This document shows, piece after piece, positions 10,784 to 21,111 of a stretch of DNA of 64,000 bases. Position numbers and translations under genes: made by a program. How positions within the stretch are numbered: position 1 is the first letter of the stretch; every line of letters starts with the position of its first letter. This DNA is from Xestospongia muta (taxonomy: Eukaryota; Porifera; Demospongiae; Haplosclerida; Petrosiidae), in the NCBI GenBank assembly GCA_963693285.1, contig OY848917.1:6520118-6584117 (forward strand), written 5' to 3'. The notes under the pieces are model-generated. The model ran no database searches and was not told the DNA's origin. It was given only the letters and a program-made list of their open reading frames with translations.

Positions 10784-13700
10784 TTACCATTCTTCATATT
10801 GAAAAGAGTCATCATCTCTTAGCAGTGGCATCAGATCTCTTTGTGATGTAGCTTTGTTCTTTTTTACTATTTTCTTGATCCATTTCCAATTGTCATTATT
10901 AAAAAGACAATCCCTGCACTTTGTGATATAATAAAAACGACTCATTGATAAATAACTATGATATAACAGGATGACAAAAAATGTGGCAAAGCTAAGAACA
11001 ATCATAATTGCTGTTACTAATGTGGTAGTAGTCTCTGATGAGCTGTAGGCGAGATATGTAATAAAATGAAACACAAGAAGTACCATAAACCACAAGTCTA
11101 GTGTATTTAAGATCCTACTCTTAAATGGTAAGAACACACCTTCTGCTAAAGTAAATGACACCAATATAATAAGTGACAGTACAAGCTGTAGAGTCATGTT
11201 ACTACCTTGAAGAACAACATTTACAATGTAGACAAGAGACATAACTATTAACCTTAAACCAAACCAATATCTTAAATTGTCTTTGTAAGGTCCATGAATA
11301 GCATCAATAAATGGACGAAAGTATTTGGCAATGAAACGACTTCTTAACATTTTAACACCAAACAATCCAACCAATGTAAAAGGTACAATGAAGAGAGATA
11401 TAACTGCAATACTAACACATAGTAGAACAATGTGGAAAGGATTTTGACCATAAAGAACACTGCCATCACTAAACCAAACCAGTAATATACCAGAAGTACT
11501 AGAACTATTAAAATGAATATGTGCTGGTGTGAGAACAAGTAATGATATGGATAAAAGATCTGAGTAGGAGATGTACATTAATGTTACAAGTACTTGTACA
11601 GAGGATCGAACAATAAGGTTAGCAATCCTGGTAGAACATCGACTTAAGAGGACAATGACAGCAACCATTACACAAAAATAAAATGGGAAAAAGTATGCTA
11701 TAGCAGTCTTTTCTAGCTCATTAAGATCATTTTTTATACATGTAGGTATATTCCATTGATATTTGATGGAAGTAAGAAAATACACCATATATTGTAAATA
11801 TGTCTTTTTGATACCTACTTCAGAAGATGGTATAGCATATGGCCATATAATATTTAGCCAAAATACAAAGCCTTCAAGTGTACCCAAGTCAATTGTCAAT
11901 CTCAAACTAAACAACACTAATACATACACTATACCACCTAGTATACCAAATAATATAGCAAGTGCAGAATATAGTGTATTAGAACACTGGTAACAATCAG
12001 TGCTCCCTAAGACAATACTATAGCCCTCTTTACATTGACCACATAGCCATCCATTACGATTCCCTCTACACATAATATCAGGTTCCGTTATATTAATAGT
12101 TGTATTTGGTAGACAGTATCCAGGAGGACAGTGTTTAGTATAACCAATAATTGTTCTATTATTCACAACACCAAGCCATGATTGAGATGGAATATTAATT
12201 GTTGATGTATCAATGTTACATTGTGTGATTCCACACTGTTTTAGAAATGAACTACATACACATGCTTTGCTGTCACTACTGTATATAAATCCTGGTGGAC
12301 AATGTTTTGAAATAAGTTTAACTTGTGTTGTAGGAATATATCCCAATACCTCAAAATGTAAATACATTATACCACTAATGCTTTCTGAAAATATTGTAAA
12401 ATATAAAGATGTACAACTGTTGCTATAGACAGTTTGAATTTGTTGTGCAACAGGTAGCAGATATGTTATGTCATTTGAGTAGATATAATGCTCCATAATT
12501 TTCCAGTGTTCAGATTTAGTCATCCTTGTAAAAATTTGAGCATAAGTTGGATTATAATTCAGATCATAAGCTTTTAGATCAATTGTTATAGTTTCACCAG
12601 GATACACTTCGATCTGGTCAGTATTATTATTATTGTTATTAATATTACAACGATGAGCTTTTACAGCTACTGAAGATATTTCATTAAGCCTAACATTATT
12701 GTTTTTTTCTTCAAAGTGAAACAATGTTTGGTATATAACACTAGAATTTACTTCTTTTAAGTACAACTGTTGACAGTCATACATTGGAGACATGTAGATA
12801 GAATTTCCAGCCAAAGTGGCTGTGTTGTTTTTAAAATTTAGTGTAGCGTTTAATTGGGAAATGTTCTGACATACTACTTGAATAGCGCATTGTGGGTTGG
12901 TTATGGGGAGATTTCTATCCATATGTGAGTAAATTGCACCACCAAAAAAAGAAGCATGATTATTAACAAAAGATGCATTAGTTGATTCATGAATAAAGAG
13001 ATGAGATAATGAATCAAGTCGAATAGCAGCTCCATGACTAGCTTTGTTGTTAAGAAAGAATAAGGAACCATTCAAATGAATGTCACTGTTGTATGCTTGT
13101 ATAACTGAACCTGTTACATGCTTAAAAACATTACTTTCTCCATTGATGAAAACAGATTTTGTATTCACAAAAACCATTTTGCCAGAATTAAGAGCTGTGT
13201 TGACAGAATTGTTCCAAAAAACCTGATGAAAGTTAAGAGATTTCAAAGTTATATTCAAAGGTTTGCTTCTTCTTGATTCTGAGAGAATAAATGGATTCCT
13301 TATTCCAATGTAACTTTGAAAATACTGTAGATGATCTAGGTGTATTCTGATATTAATAGACTCAGTAGTTGAGGTAATAATATGAAGAATTGAGTGATTA
13401 TATTGATTTGAAGTAACGAAAGAGTTGAAATCATTAAAAGTAAGAGATATTCCATTATGCTTATCACTAATGGTACTATCTGAAATAGTTAATATATCCC
13501 ATGGTGCATGATGAGTACATTCATTACTGAAGGTTGTAGTGACTAAGCAACCTATTCTAAATTCGTCATTTTTGCCACTAATTATATTATGGATGAAGCT
13601 GGAGTTAGTAATTGTAGTAGAAGTATTTCCAACTGGTGCATCACTAAAAATAACTGCTAAACCATCAAAGACACCACCTATATCTATATGCCAATATCCA

Positions 13701-14533
13701 TGTGACAATAGTACATTAGCACTGTAGTTTCCTTGACTAAAGATAACTGTCATACCAGCTGCAAATGCACTAACTGCTTTAGGCTCTTTACCATCAACTT
13801 TAGCTGCAATGTTAATATCAGTATATGGTACACTGTTGTAATTGCCTCTTATTACTGTCTTGTTTACAAGCACATGTGCTACTAATTCTCCTACTCTTTT
13901 GTCAAAATTACTAAAGTATAATATAAGTCCTGATCCACCACAACTAGTAAGCACTTTTTCTGAACATTGAGCACTACCAGATGTAGAAGTAATGTTGATA
14001 TTATTAAGGGTAACATTGTTATTGATATTAATTAAAAGAAGAGCGAAACCATAATAGTTGTTAATGTTAACACCAAACATCATGATATGAGAGGAATAAC
14101 TGGCAAACAATGTGACTGACTGACCCTCATGAAAATAGAAAGCTGTATCATTAGGATATAGAGTACTAGTTGATGGCATAGGTCCTCCACACTGTGTTAT
14201 ATGTACATTTTCAATCATCAACCCACTAACATTATAAAAACCAAACCCAACAGATTCATAACTATTATTATAATGTCTGCAAGTGATAATAGCAGGAGTT
14301 ATTGATGTACTGCGTAAAGTGATATTTGAAATGTTACTCACCAAACAAAATGAATTTGAAGATAGGATGTGGCTCACATTAGGAGAGAGGAGTAGCTGAG
14401 TGTCCGGTAGAAGATGATGATCTGGATTGCAGAGGTATTTGCTTAGATTACCAGGTTCTTGTAGTAAATGAATATGAGACAGATTTAATGTTGAACAGGA
14501 CACTAGTAAGAGGAATAACAGCAAAAGAACCAT
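10784..14533 (-). CDS. Receptor copy 2: beta-helix / Cys-rich / multi-pass membrane protein (1,249 aa)
   Basis: Intact single-exon paralog. I start it at 14533 (signal peptide MVLLLLFLLLVSC); an upstream in-frame ATG at 14614 would add 27 residues that do not look like protein and lie in sequence conserved as 5'UTR. The ectodomain carries the family core FGFYNVSGLMIENVHI and the GGAI repeat (NHASFFGGAIYSHMD). The Cys-rich module (CPPGF, CVCSSFLKQCG, CPPGYC, GWLCGQCKEGY), the hydrophobic segments and the tail (PLLRDDDSFQYEEW) follow. Its middle part (SLNFHQVFWNNSVNTALNSG) groups with copies 9, 5 and 10 rather than with 3 and 4. Probably a plasma-membrane protein with the N-terminus outside; function unknown. 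Confidence 0.93.
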   Translation of the reverse strand: MVLLLLFLLLVSCSTLNLSHIHLLQEPGNLSKYLCNPDHHLLPDTQLLLSPNVSHILSSNSFCLVSNISNITLRSTSITPAIITCRHYNNSYESVGFGFYNVSGLMIENVHITQCGGPMPSTSTLYPNDTAFYFHEGQSVTLFASYSSHIMMFGVNINNYYGFALLLININNNVTLNNINITSTSGSAQCSEKVLTSCGGSGLILYFSNFDKRVGELVAHVLVNKTVIRGNYNSVPYTDINIAAKVDGKEPKAVSAFAAGMTVIFSQGNYSANVLLSHGYWHIDIGGVFDGLAVIFSDAPVGNTSTTITNSSFIHNIISGKNDEFRIGCLVTTTFSNECTHHAPWDILTISDSTISDKHNGISLTFNDFNSFVTSNQYNHSILHIITSTTESINIRIHLDHLQYFQSYIGIRNPFILSESRRSKPLNITLKSLNFHQVFWNNSVNTALNSGKMVFVNTKSVFINGESNVFKHVTGSVIQAYNSDIHLNGSLFFLNNKASHGAAIRLDSLSHLFIHESTNASFVNNHASFFGGAIYSHMDRNLPITNPQCAIQVVCQNISQLNATLNFKNNTATLAGNSIYMSPMYDCQQLYLKEVNSSVIYQTLFHFEEKNNNVRLNEISSVAVKAHRCNINNNNNNTDQIEVYPGETITIDLKAYDLNYNPTYAQIFTRMTKSEHWKIMEHYIYSNDITYLLPVAQQIQTVYSNSCTSLYFTIFSESISGIMYLHFEVLGYIPTTQVKLISKHCPPGFIYSSDSKACVCSSFLKQCGITQCNIDTSTINIPSQSWLGVVNNRTIIGYTKHCPPGYCLPNTTINITEPDIMCRGNRNGWLCGQCKEGYSIVLGSTDCYQCSNTLYSALAILFGILGGIVYVLVLFSLRLTIDLGTLEGFVFWLNIIWPYAIPSSEVGIKKTYLQYMVYFLTSIKYQWNIPTCIKNDLNELEKTAIAYFFPFYFCVMVAVIVLLSRCSTRIANLIVRSSVQVLVTLMYISYSDLLSISLLVLTPAHIHFNSSSTSGILLVWFSDGSVLYGQNPFHIVLLCVSIAVISLFIVPFTLVGLFGVKMLRSRFIAKYFRPFIDAIHGPYKDNLRYWFGLRLIVMSLVYIVNVVLQGSNMTLQLVLSLIILVSFTLAEGVFLPFKSRILNTLDLWFMVLLVFHFITYLAYSSSETTTTLVTAIMIVLSFATFFVILLYHSYLSMSRFYYITKCRDCLFNNDNWKWIKKIVKKNKATSQRDLMPLLRDDDSFQYEEW

Positions 14534-17080
14534 GGTCTTATTTGAGTATGAATAGCTGATTAGTTTCTGAAAGTCTTGTCTTGTGTCTATCTGTTTAGAT
14601 GTAAGCAGTATCATCTATTTATTTAAGTTGGATACTATAACAAATGTCCCATGACATCCTTTTGTAAGCAACTATCCATTATGACAGTATTTTAAGCTAA
14701 TTTTGATGTTATTTTATATTGATGATGTAATTATCAACAGTTTATCAACAGGCCAGGTTAGGTCAAGAGTATTAAAACCATTTTCAATGGTACATATACA
14801 CAACAAACAGTAGAATTGAGTTACATACTAATTGAACACATAATAATAATAATATAATAGTTGTCACTTATATATAATAATGACAATTATTACATTGTAC
14901 AATGACTAAACAATTTAAGACACATAAACAGTAATCAAATGTACATCAATGATAAGTTTATATTAAATGTCATCCTGTATTGTGTGTATAAAATATCATG
15001 GTTATTGCATGTAAAGTGATCATTTATTAATTTTCAAACCAAGAAGAAGGAACAAGAGAAATTTATTATAAACCTGTCATATAACTATTGTAAGTACACG
15101 AGCACATAAATTAAATCCATGTTTATTTTAGTATCAAAACTATAACAGATTACATCTACAGAACACTTAGATCATAATCATTTATTACTTGGCAACTCTT
15201 CCTGTTTGTCATTCAATGTTGTTGATGTTTCTGACTTCATTGATAACAGGCATTATCACAAGTAAACATACTATATTTTCATAGAAGAAAGGTAAACTGT
15301 CAATAAATCAATAGAGGGTGTTTATTCAACTAAAATATTTGTTGGAATTTTTAAAATTTGTTCAAACAGAAATGTTTACTTTAAAACTATAAATTTGTGA
15401 CAGTCTATAACAAATAGTCTGGTAGATCCTCCTGAGAGCTCTTCTTGATCAAACTAGTTACTTCTTATAAGTGACAAAAGTGTAAATATTGATGGTTTGG
15501 TCTTATGAGTACTATGAGAGTTGGTGGTTTCTTGGTCGGAACTGTACTATAGATATGAGGATAACATCATGTCAATTGTAGAATATGTTTGTGGAGTATT
15601 GTCATTATAAAACTCCGAGGCAACATTAGAGTGTTGAAATGGAGGATAGCATTGTCTCAATGAATATCTTGTTCCCATTAGTTTTGATGTAATTGTATCA
15701 TCTTATATAAGCTAGTGATTATGAAAAAAGTCCCATTGCAGGATTTTGTAAACAACTAACTGTCCATTATTTTAAGCAAACTTTTGATGTTAGTTTGTAT
15801 TAAGGATGTAAACATTAACAGCTTGTTAACATGGTAACATGTTAGTACAATATCATTAGAGCCATTTGGAGGTTTACACAATCAGTAGTTACATGTTGTT
15901 TACTGATAATTAACTCTACACTATTCTAGAATATTCCACACAGCATATACAATTAAACCTAATTAATATACACAATTAAACCTAATAGTACAAAGTATAC
16001 AATTATAAAAGATTAAGTGGAAAACAAAAAGGTCTAAATAGTTGTGGAACATTCTAGCAGTCTCTACTAGTCTGCCAAACTGATTAGCGCTAGCTATTAA
16101 ACACATACGTTCACTATGACTATTTGTATAGTCTTATTACTACATCTGGAATATAATACAAATTCCAAAGGTGAAATAACTTATTCTTACTCTTATCTCT
16201 ATTGTAATCATCATCCTTGCTATATCTACTCCCAACAAGATGCATACGTCAAATAGTTATCTTAAACCACGCCTCTTGTGAGGAAGAATTTCGATTCCGA
16301 AGTTTCTTGGGGGTGAATTATATATTCACGTCCTTTTCATTTCGTATTTCTTTAATTTATAAGCCTCGCGCTGTAGGCAAGCAGGTTTAGTTCCTTTAGA
16401 TTATGTTTTCTCTCTCTCTTTCTCTCCTTGTCTCTCTCAATTTGTATTACTATATCTGTAGTAATTAATACTAAAATTATATGACCAAAACATCTATAAC
16501 TAAAACAAAAATTGCAGCTTTATACTAGTAAAATAAGAAAAAATTATTAACACGTTGATGTGTAATCAAAGGTGCATAGACCTATTGAATGGTCAAAGAA
16601 CTTTTACAATACCACAAGTCATCACCTGACTTGACTGTTTATATGAGAATTTATTTGTTTCGTTCAAAAGGAGAAGAACATTATAAAGGAAAAAGAGTCA
16701 GCTTTGGCAAAGTCAAAAAGGTCCCAATGTAATTTTACTTAGACATTTGACATTGTACATTTGGCACTTAAATGTTATCTTTTAAAATAGACTCATCAAT
16801 AACAATAACAAAAATTTGATTCACTAACAATAACTAAAGCAAATGCTCACATCAATTTTGTGAACAATCAATAACAAAAACTGAAATTCAAACAAATTTT
16901 GTACAATAACAATAACAGTAACTAAATACAAATTCAATACTTTTGCAACACTAACAAGAATGCTATTAGGATCAAAAGTAACTTGAAAGATGCAATATGC
17001 TTTTATCGATAATAAATCTCCTATAATGTTCGTAGCATTGTTATTTATAGACAACGTAGCTGTATAATGAAACAATATCA
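14534..17080 (-). promoter_or_regulatory. 5' flank of copy 2, class 2 promoter plus a distal duplicate module
   Basis: Just upstream of the start are the 5'UTR-like texts GACAAGACT and TCTAAACAGATAGACACA, then the class 2 module (ACTGTCATAATGGATA, CAAAATTAGCTTAAAATA, CTGTTGATAA; about 14622-14780). A second version of the module lies about 1.1 kb farther out (about 15712-15900). The flank ends with GGGGGTGAATTATATATTCAC and a CT-rich run (about 16250-16440) shared with the flanks of copies 3, 4 and 9. No gene is visible. At 16951-17080 is a 125 bp stretch also found at 30200-30345. Confidence 0.6.
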
Positions 17081-17249
17081 GAAAGGCCGATGCTCCTGCC
17101 ACGGAAAATTCGGTGGCGCGTAGAGCCACTAATTTGCTCGTTGCACCGATCCGTGGCACGATGAACAACTGAAATGCTACTGCCACCGATCGGCCACCGT
17201 TCAGAAATCTCCACCTATAAACCACACCTTTGAGAAGTTGAGTGACAGC

Positions 17250-17970
17250 TGTTAAGAAATTGCTGAGTGTTTGTACGTTCTTTGATGACTTGAAGGACTT
17301 ATTGTGCGACCTAGAGAGATTGAAGAAGGAACAAAATCACCCTTTTCGTGTTTATAACAGTGAAAAGACGGAGCACTATAACAAACTCATCTCTAGCTGT
17401 TGATTGCATAAGGATTCCTTACACTTATTACAGTGTTCGTTGTGTACATTATGATGAACCTAGACCTAGTTGTGGGAAGAGTATTCATAAAAGCCTTTGA
17501 AGATTCAATGAAGGTTGCCAGGCAATGCTGACTTTGTCATATGACAAGTAAGTCAATATTAATTTTGTAGAATTAGCACCATAAATTATTTGATTGTTTT
17601 TTTATCTACTGAATTATACCATATTCTTATTTTATTTATTCTTATTTATAGGGTTTGTAAAAAAACTCGTCAAAGTTAGCAATTTTAAACATAATCATCG
17701 TATTGGTTCTGATCTCATGGTGCATTATCCATCTAGCCAAAAACTGAATGGTGAGACTGCCCTTGCGGTAAAAGAAGTTTTAAGTTTATGACCAAACACT
17801 AAACATGTAAAAGAGATGATTGAAAAGAAGTATGAAGAGTTTGTAACTTTGAAAGACATTTATAATTTAAAGACGAGGATGAAAAATGAGACACATGGCA
17901 AATCTAATGATGCACAGCTTCTTCTTGAAGTACTAGAGGCGACATTAAGGAATGATACACAATTAACAAC
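17250..17970 (+). pseudogene. FAR1/ZSWIM-like DNA-binding part of the transposon protein, with one intron
   Basis: The frame reads FFDDLKDLLCDLERLKKEQ, then HPFRVYNSEKTEHYNK, a break, then AMLTLSYDK. A GT-AG intron at 17548-17651 (donor AA/GTAAGT, acceptor TTTATAG) joins to VCKKLVKVSNFKHNHRIGS and LMVHYPSSQKL, with KKYEEFVTLKDIYNLKTRMK after a stop. The order (Cys, beta strands, HNH) is that of FAR1-type zinc-finger domains in Mutator-derived ZSWIM proteins. Several stops (for example after EVLSL) show it is dead. Confidence 0.6.
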
Positions 17971-18482
17971 TGGTTAGAATCTCATAATCAGAAACTGAAA
18001 CATTTAACACAAAGATCATCTAATCTCACCGAAATTTTTCAAAACCTACTTAGATTTTCAGATATATCAGCCTCTGAATTCACTCATTGTGTGTTTATGG
18101 AAAATTTAGTACCACTGTTAATTTATCTGACACTGACATTCCTGGTGTACATAACATTCGATCTGTATGTACACAGTATACTTATAACTTGATGTCACAA
18201 CAACTTCAATTGGCACAGACAAGGAAATACCAGATTTCAGCTGAGGATGTTAACCAGTACTTCATATATATCAATATATAACATATACATCAAGTCAATG
18301 CGATTGATAATACTTGTTTTTATTCTTTCAAAAAAACTTTATTGATGCCATGCTGTCACGTGTTTGCCCTACATGTGTATTTGAAAATGACAGTATTCAC
18401 TGAGGATATGGTTGCTACAAGATGGCTAAAATCATACAGACTTCAGTTGTTACCGATGATAGTACTTACCATGGTTTGCATA

Positions 18483-18525
<43 letters not shown>

Positions 18526-18554
18526 ATATATACTTCATTAAGATTTTATATGTG

Positions 18555-19075
18555 AGGCACTCACACTGGGTTTGTGTTTCCAATAAGAGTTGTAATGCTG
18601 GTACCATCAAAATGTTTGATAGTTTAATGATAGGCGATCTACCTCTTTCTGCAAAAGAAGTTATTTCTGTCTTACTACGCTACCAGAAGAAGAAAGTAAC
18701 ACTGATCTTTCCAGATGTTCAACAACAGTCAGATGGATATCAATTTGTTGTTTTTTCGCCTTAGCCTATGCTTACACACTATGACAAGGAGAATACCCAG
18801 TTAAAATACAGTATGATGGCCGATAAACGAGACCATCTTTTCTTTCCTGGTTATAGAAGACAGAATTCACAGTGTTTCCTTCTGTTAAAACCAGGAATAC
18901 GTTATACAAGGCAATAATGACTTCATTTAAGATATATTGTTTGTGCCAACGTCCTGAAAAAAACAAGGAGACCAGTTGGTTGCATGTGACTAATGCCAGA
19001 ATGGTACCATTTTGTATGTGTTGTTCGTTGTGTTGAAAATGCATTTCATAATTATGCCAGAAACATTTACCTTGT
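18555..19075 (+). pseudogene. Ulp1-like cysteine protease and PHD-finger end of the transposon protein
   Basis: HWVCVSNKSCNAGTIKMFDS and VTLIFPDVQQQSDG give the His, Asp and Gln regions of a C48 (Ulp1-like) fold. The expected DCG-FALAYA catalytic block is broken by a frame change: one frame has SDGYQFVVF, the next CCFFALAYAYT. Then GEYPVKIQYDGR and, across further stops, YCLCQRPEKN...CQ-EWYHFVCV (frame-shifted), matching the Cys/His spacing of a PHD finger. A (TA)n microsatellite at about 18486-18522 precedes this part. Confidence 0.55.
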
Positions 19076-19489
19076 TCAACTTGTATTTAGTCATTTAAAC
19101 ACATTTTTCTTAAAAGAACATATATTATCCCATTTATCACTTATTATATATCACTTTGCATATATTCTTTATTTTAAGGAACAACTTTGCTTAGTAAAAG
19201 TACTGAGTCATCATGGTCATAGATAATGCTGAGAGAATGTGAGTAAAAGTAGAGTTCCTTTACTCTACTATGTATAAAGTAATCTTGCTAAATGTGTAGA
19301 AAGGGATGAGTACAGTTGCCAATGTTGGCCATGATCAACTCAGGCTACCAAAGTTAGTCGTTTTAATCGTTTAACTTTTATCGGTGGCAGCAGCAAATTC
19401 GTTGCACTTTGCGCCACCGATCGGTGGCACGAGTAAATTAGTGGCTTTACGTGCCACCGAATTTTCGGTGGCAGGAGCCACTTCGTTTT

Positions 19490-21111
19490 ATGAATATCAC
19501 AGTACAATAATTGTTGTGATAAGCGAGTATTATTGTGAATATGGCAAAGTCCCAAGTACCATTGACTTCTTTGGGACTAGTTGCTGTTACTCCTCCCCAG
19601 AAAAGAAATATTACTCCCCCCCCATGAAATTGTCATTACAGTCTACCTCGTGTAGAGTTAGTTATTTTAAGAAATATGGCATGACGTAATGTTTATACTA
19701 CGATATTATTGCTTGGGGAACTTACTATGTCATAAGAATGAAGATCAGATAGCTATAGAATTATGATCCGTTATTAACAGCATATATTATCAATAAAACA
19801 TATATTGTAACAATAAAACATTTAATAGACAGTACCAAACCATACATTTTTCATTGTGTAAATTGATGTCTACAGCTAGCTATTGAGCCAGCTAGAAAAT
19901 ATAGTTAGCACACTCTTTATATTAGTTCACTGTATGTACTTGCTTTTTAAGAAACTGGTCAAATAAATATCTATATTGGTCATTTTATTCGATTATAAAG
20001 ACTACGTAGATGAATGAAATTGATACAGATTTGAATTGTTTATATAATATATTATCAATAGGTTATTGCTAACTCATAAGTTTTAGAACTGGCCTCTAAA
20101 TATAAAGAAATATGTTTGGTCATAAAAATGAACATGTACATCTATACATTGTCTTACCATATGAACTATTATGAAATTATTTATGTTTAGAGGACATCAA
20201 ATTATCTTTATGATTTTGATGTAAATTGTGGTTAACCATAGCATCTTTTTCCAGTAGAATGTAGTCACAGAATTACAATAAAGGGCTATAATCATATTGG
20301 ACTTGATGTAACTGGTTTCTTAGCAACATGTCCAAATGGTTACTATTGTTAGAAAGTTTAGTTTTTTAAAAGTTAATTCTTTTAGAATACTTAATGTTTT
20401 GGTCATAATGATCAGTTCAATGACATAATCTTCACTAGTGTCATCATTATATAAACATTATATGTTAATGATAAAGATGCTAAAATGATTACAAATTGAG
20501 CTAAATCAATTATCTATGTGTGTACATGTACATGAGAGTAATGACAATGCCTGCCTCATTGAAATGCCATTAACATTTAATGTTTGTATAATACTGGTTC
20601 TTGTAAAGGTTACATCATTGAACTAAAATTAATGACATCCAGCAAAAAATTGAAATAACCACAATAACAATAGTCAAAGGAATGTTGCCATAACAATAAT
20701 ATTATAACAGTTATTATAGCAATAACATGTATGTTATTAGAGTAAAAATTGTCATAGCAACAACATATGTAACCATATGATTGCTCTTATTCTTCAATTG
20801 ATAACTAAATAAAATAACAAACACTGCATACTACATATAACTATGTATTATGTTATTAAAGAAAACTAATAATGAAATATTATGAACTACGATCTTTTAT
20901 TCTAGTGAATACTTATTTAATTGAAGTTGTATATAATAATTGTTTTGTGTTATGAATAAAAATTATTAAGGTAAACATAAACAATGACAGCTTTGTAAAA
21001 TATACTGGATTTTAAATAACAAACAAATACTTCCTCTATAACAAGTAATTTAATAAAATGTCTTAATTATTTCCAGTAATGTTTTGTTCTTAAAACATTT
21101 CAAGTATGCTG
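19490..21111. repeat. 3' flank of copy 3, duplicated as the 3' flank of copy 4 (35.69-37.17 kb)
   Basis: Long shared stretches such as GACTTCTTTGGGACTAGTTG, TATAGAATTATGATCCGTTA, TTTTTCCAGTAGAATGTAGT and AATTAATGACATCCAGCAAA show the two copies derive from one unit that includes the gene and its 5' flank. No gene is visible. A TTTATT (AATAAA on minus) at about 20895 could be the poly(A) signal of copy 3. Confidence 0.8.

Larger units (their letters stand above)
17087..19485 (+). mobile_element. Decayed Mutator/ZSWIM-like DNA transposon between ~110 bp inverted arms
   Basis: The arm at 17087-17195 is the reverse complement, with mismatches, of 19379-19485. Shared blocks are GTGGCAGGAGC, CCACCGAATTTTC and AATTAGTGGCT. 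The right arm holds a perfect 16 bp palindrome, GCCACCGATCGGTGGC, at 19413-19428. Between the arms are broken pieces, all on the + strand, of one transposon-type protein: FAR1-like zinc-finger part, linker, Ulp1-like protease part and PHD-like end. The middle is too short for a full transposase, so it is an internally deleted, inactive copy. Family assignment is from motif order and is tentative. Confidence 0.65.

Noticed and set aside
14534..14614. Upstream in-frame ATG of copy 2 as the start
   Set aside because: It would put 27 non-hydrophobic residues before the signal peptide and reads through the conserved 5'UTR text.
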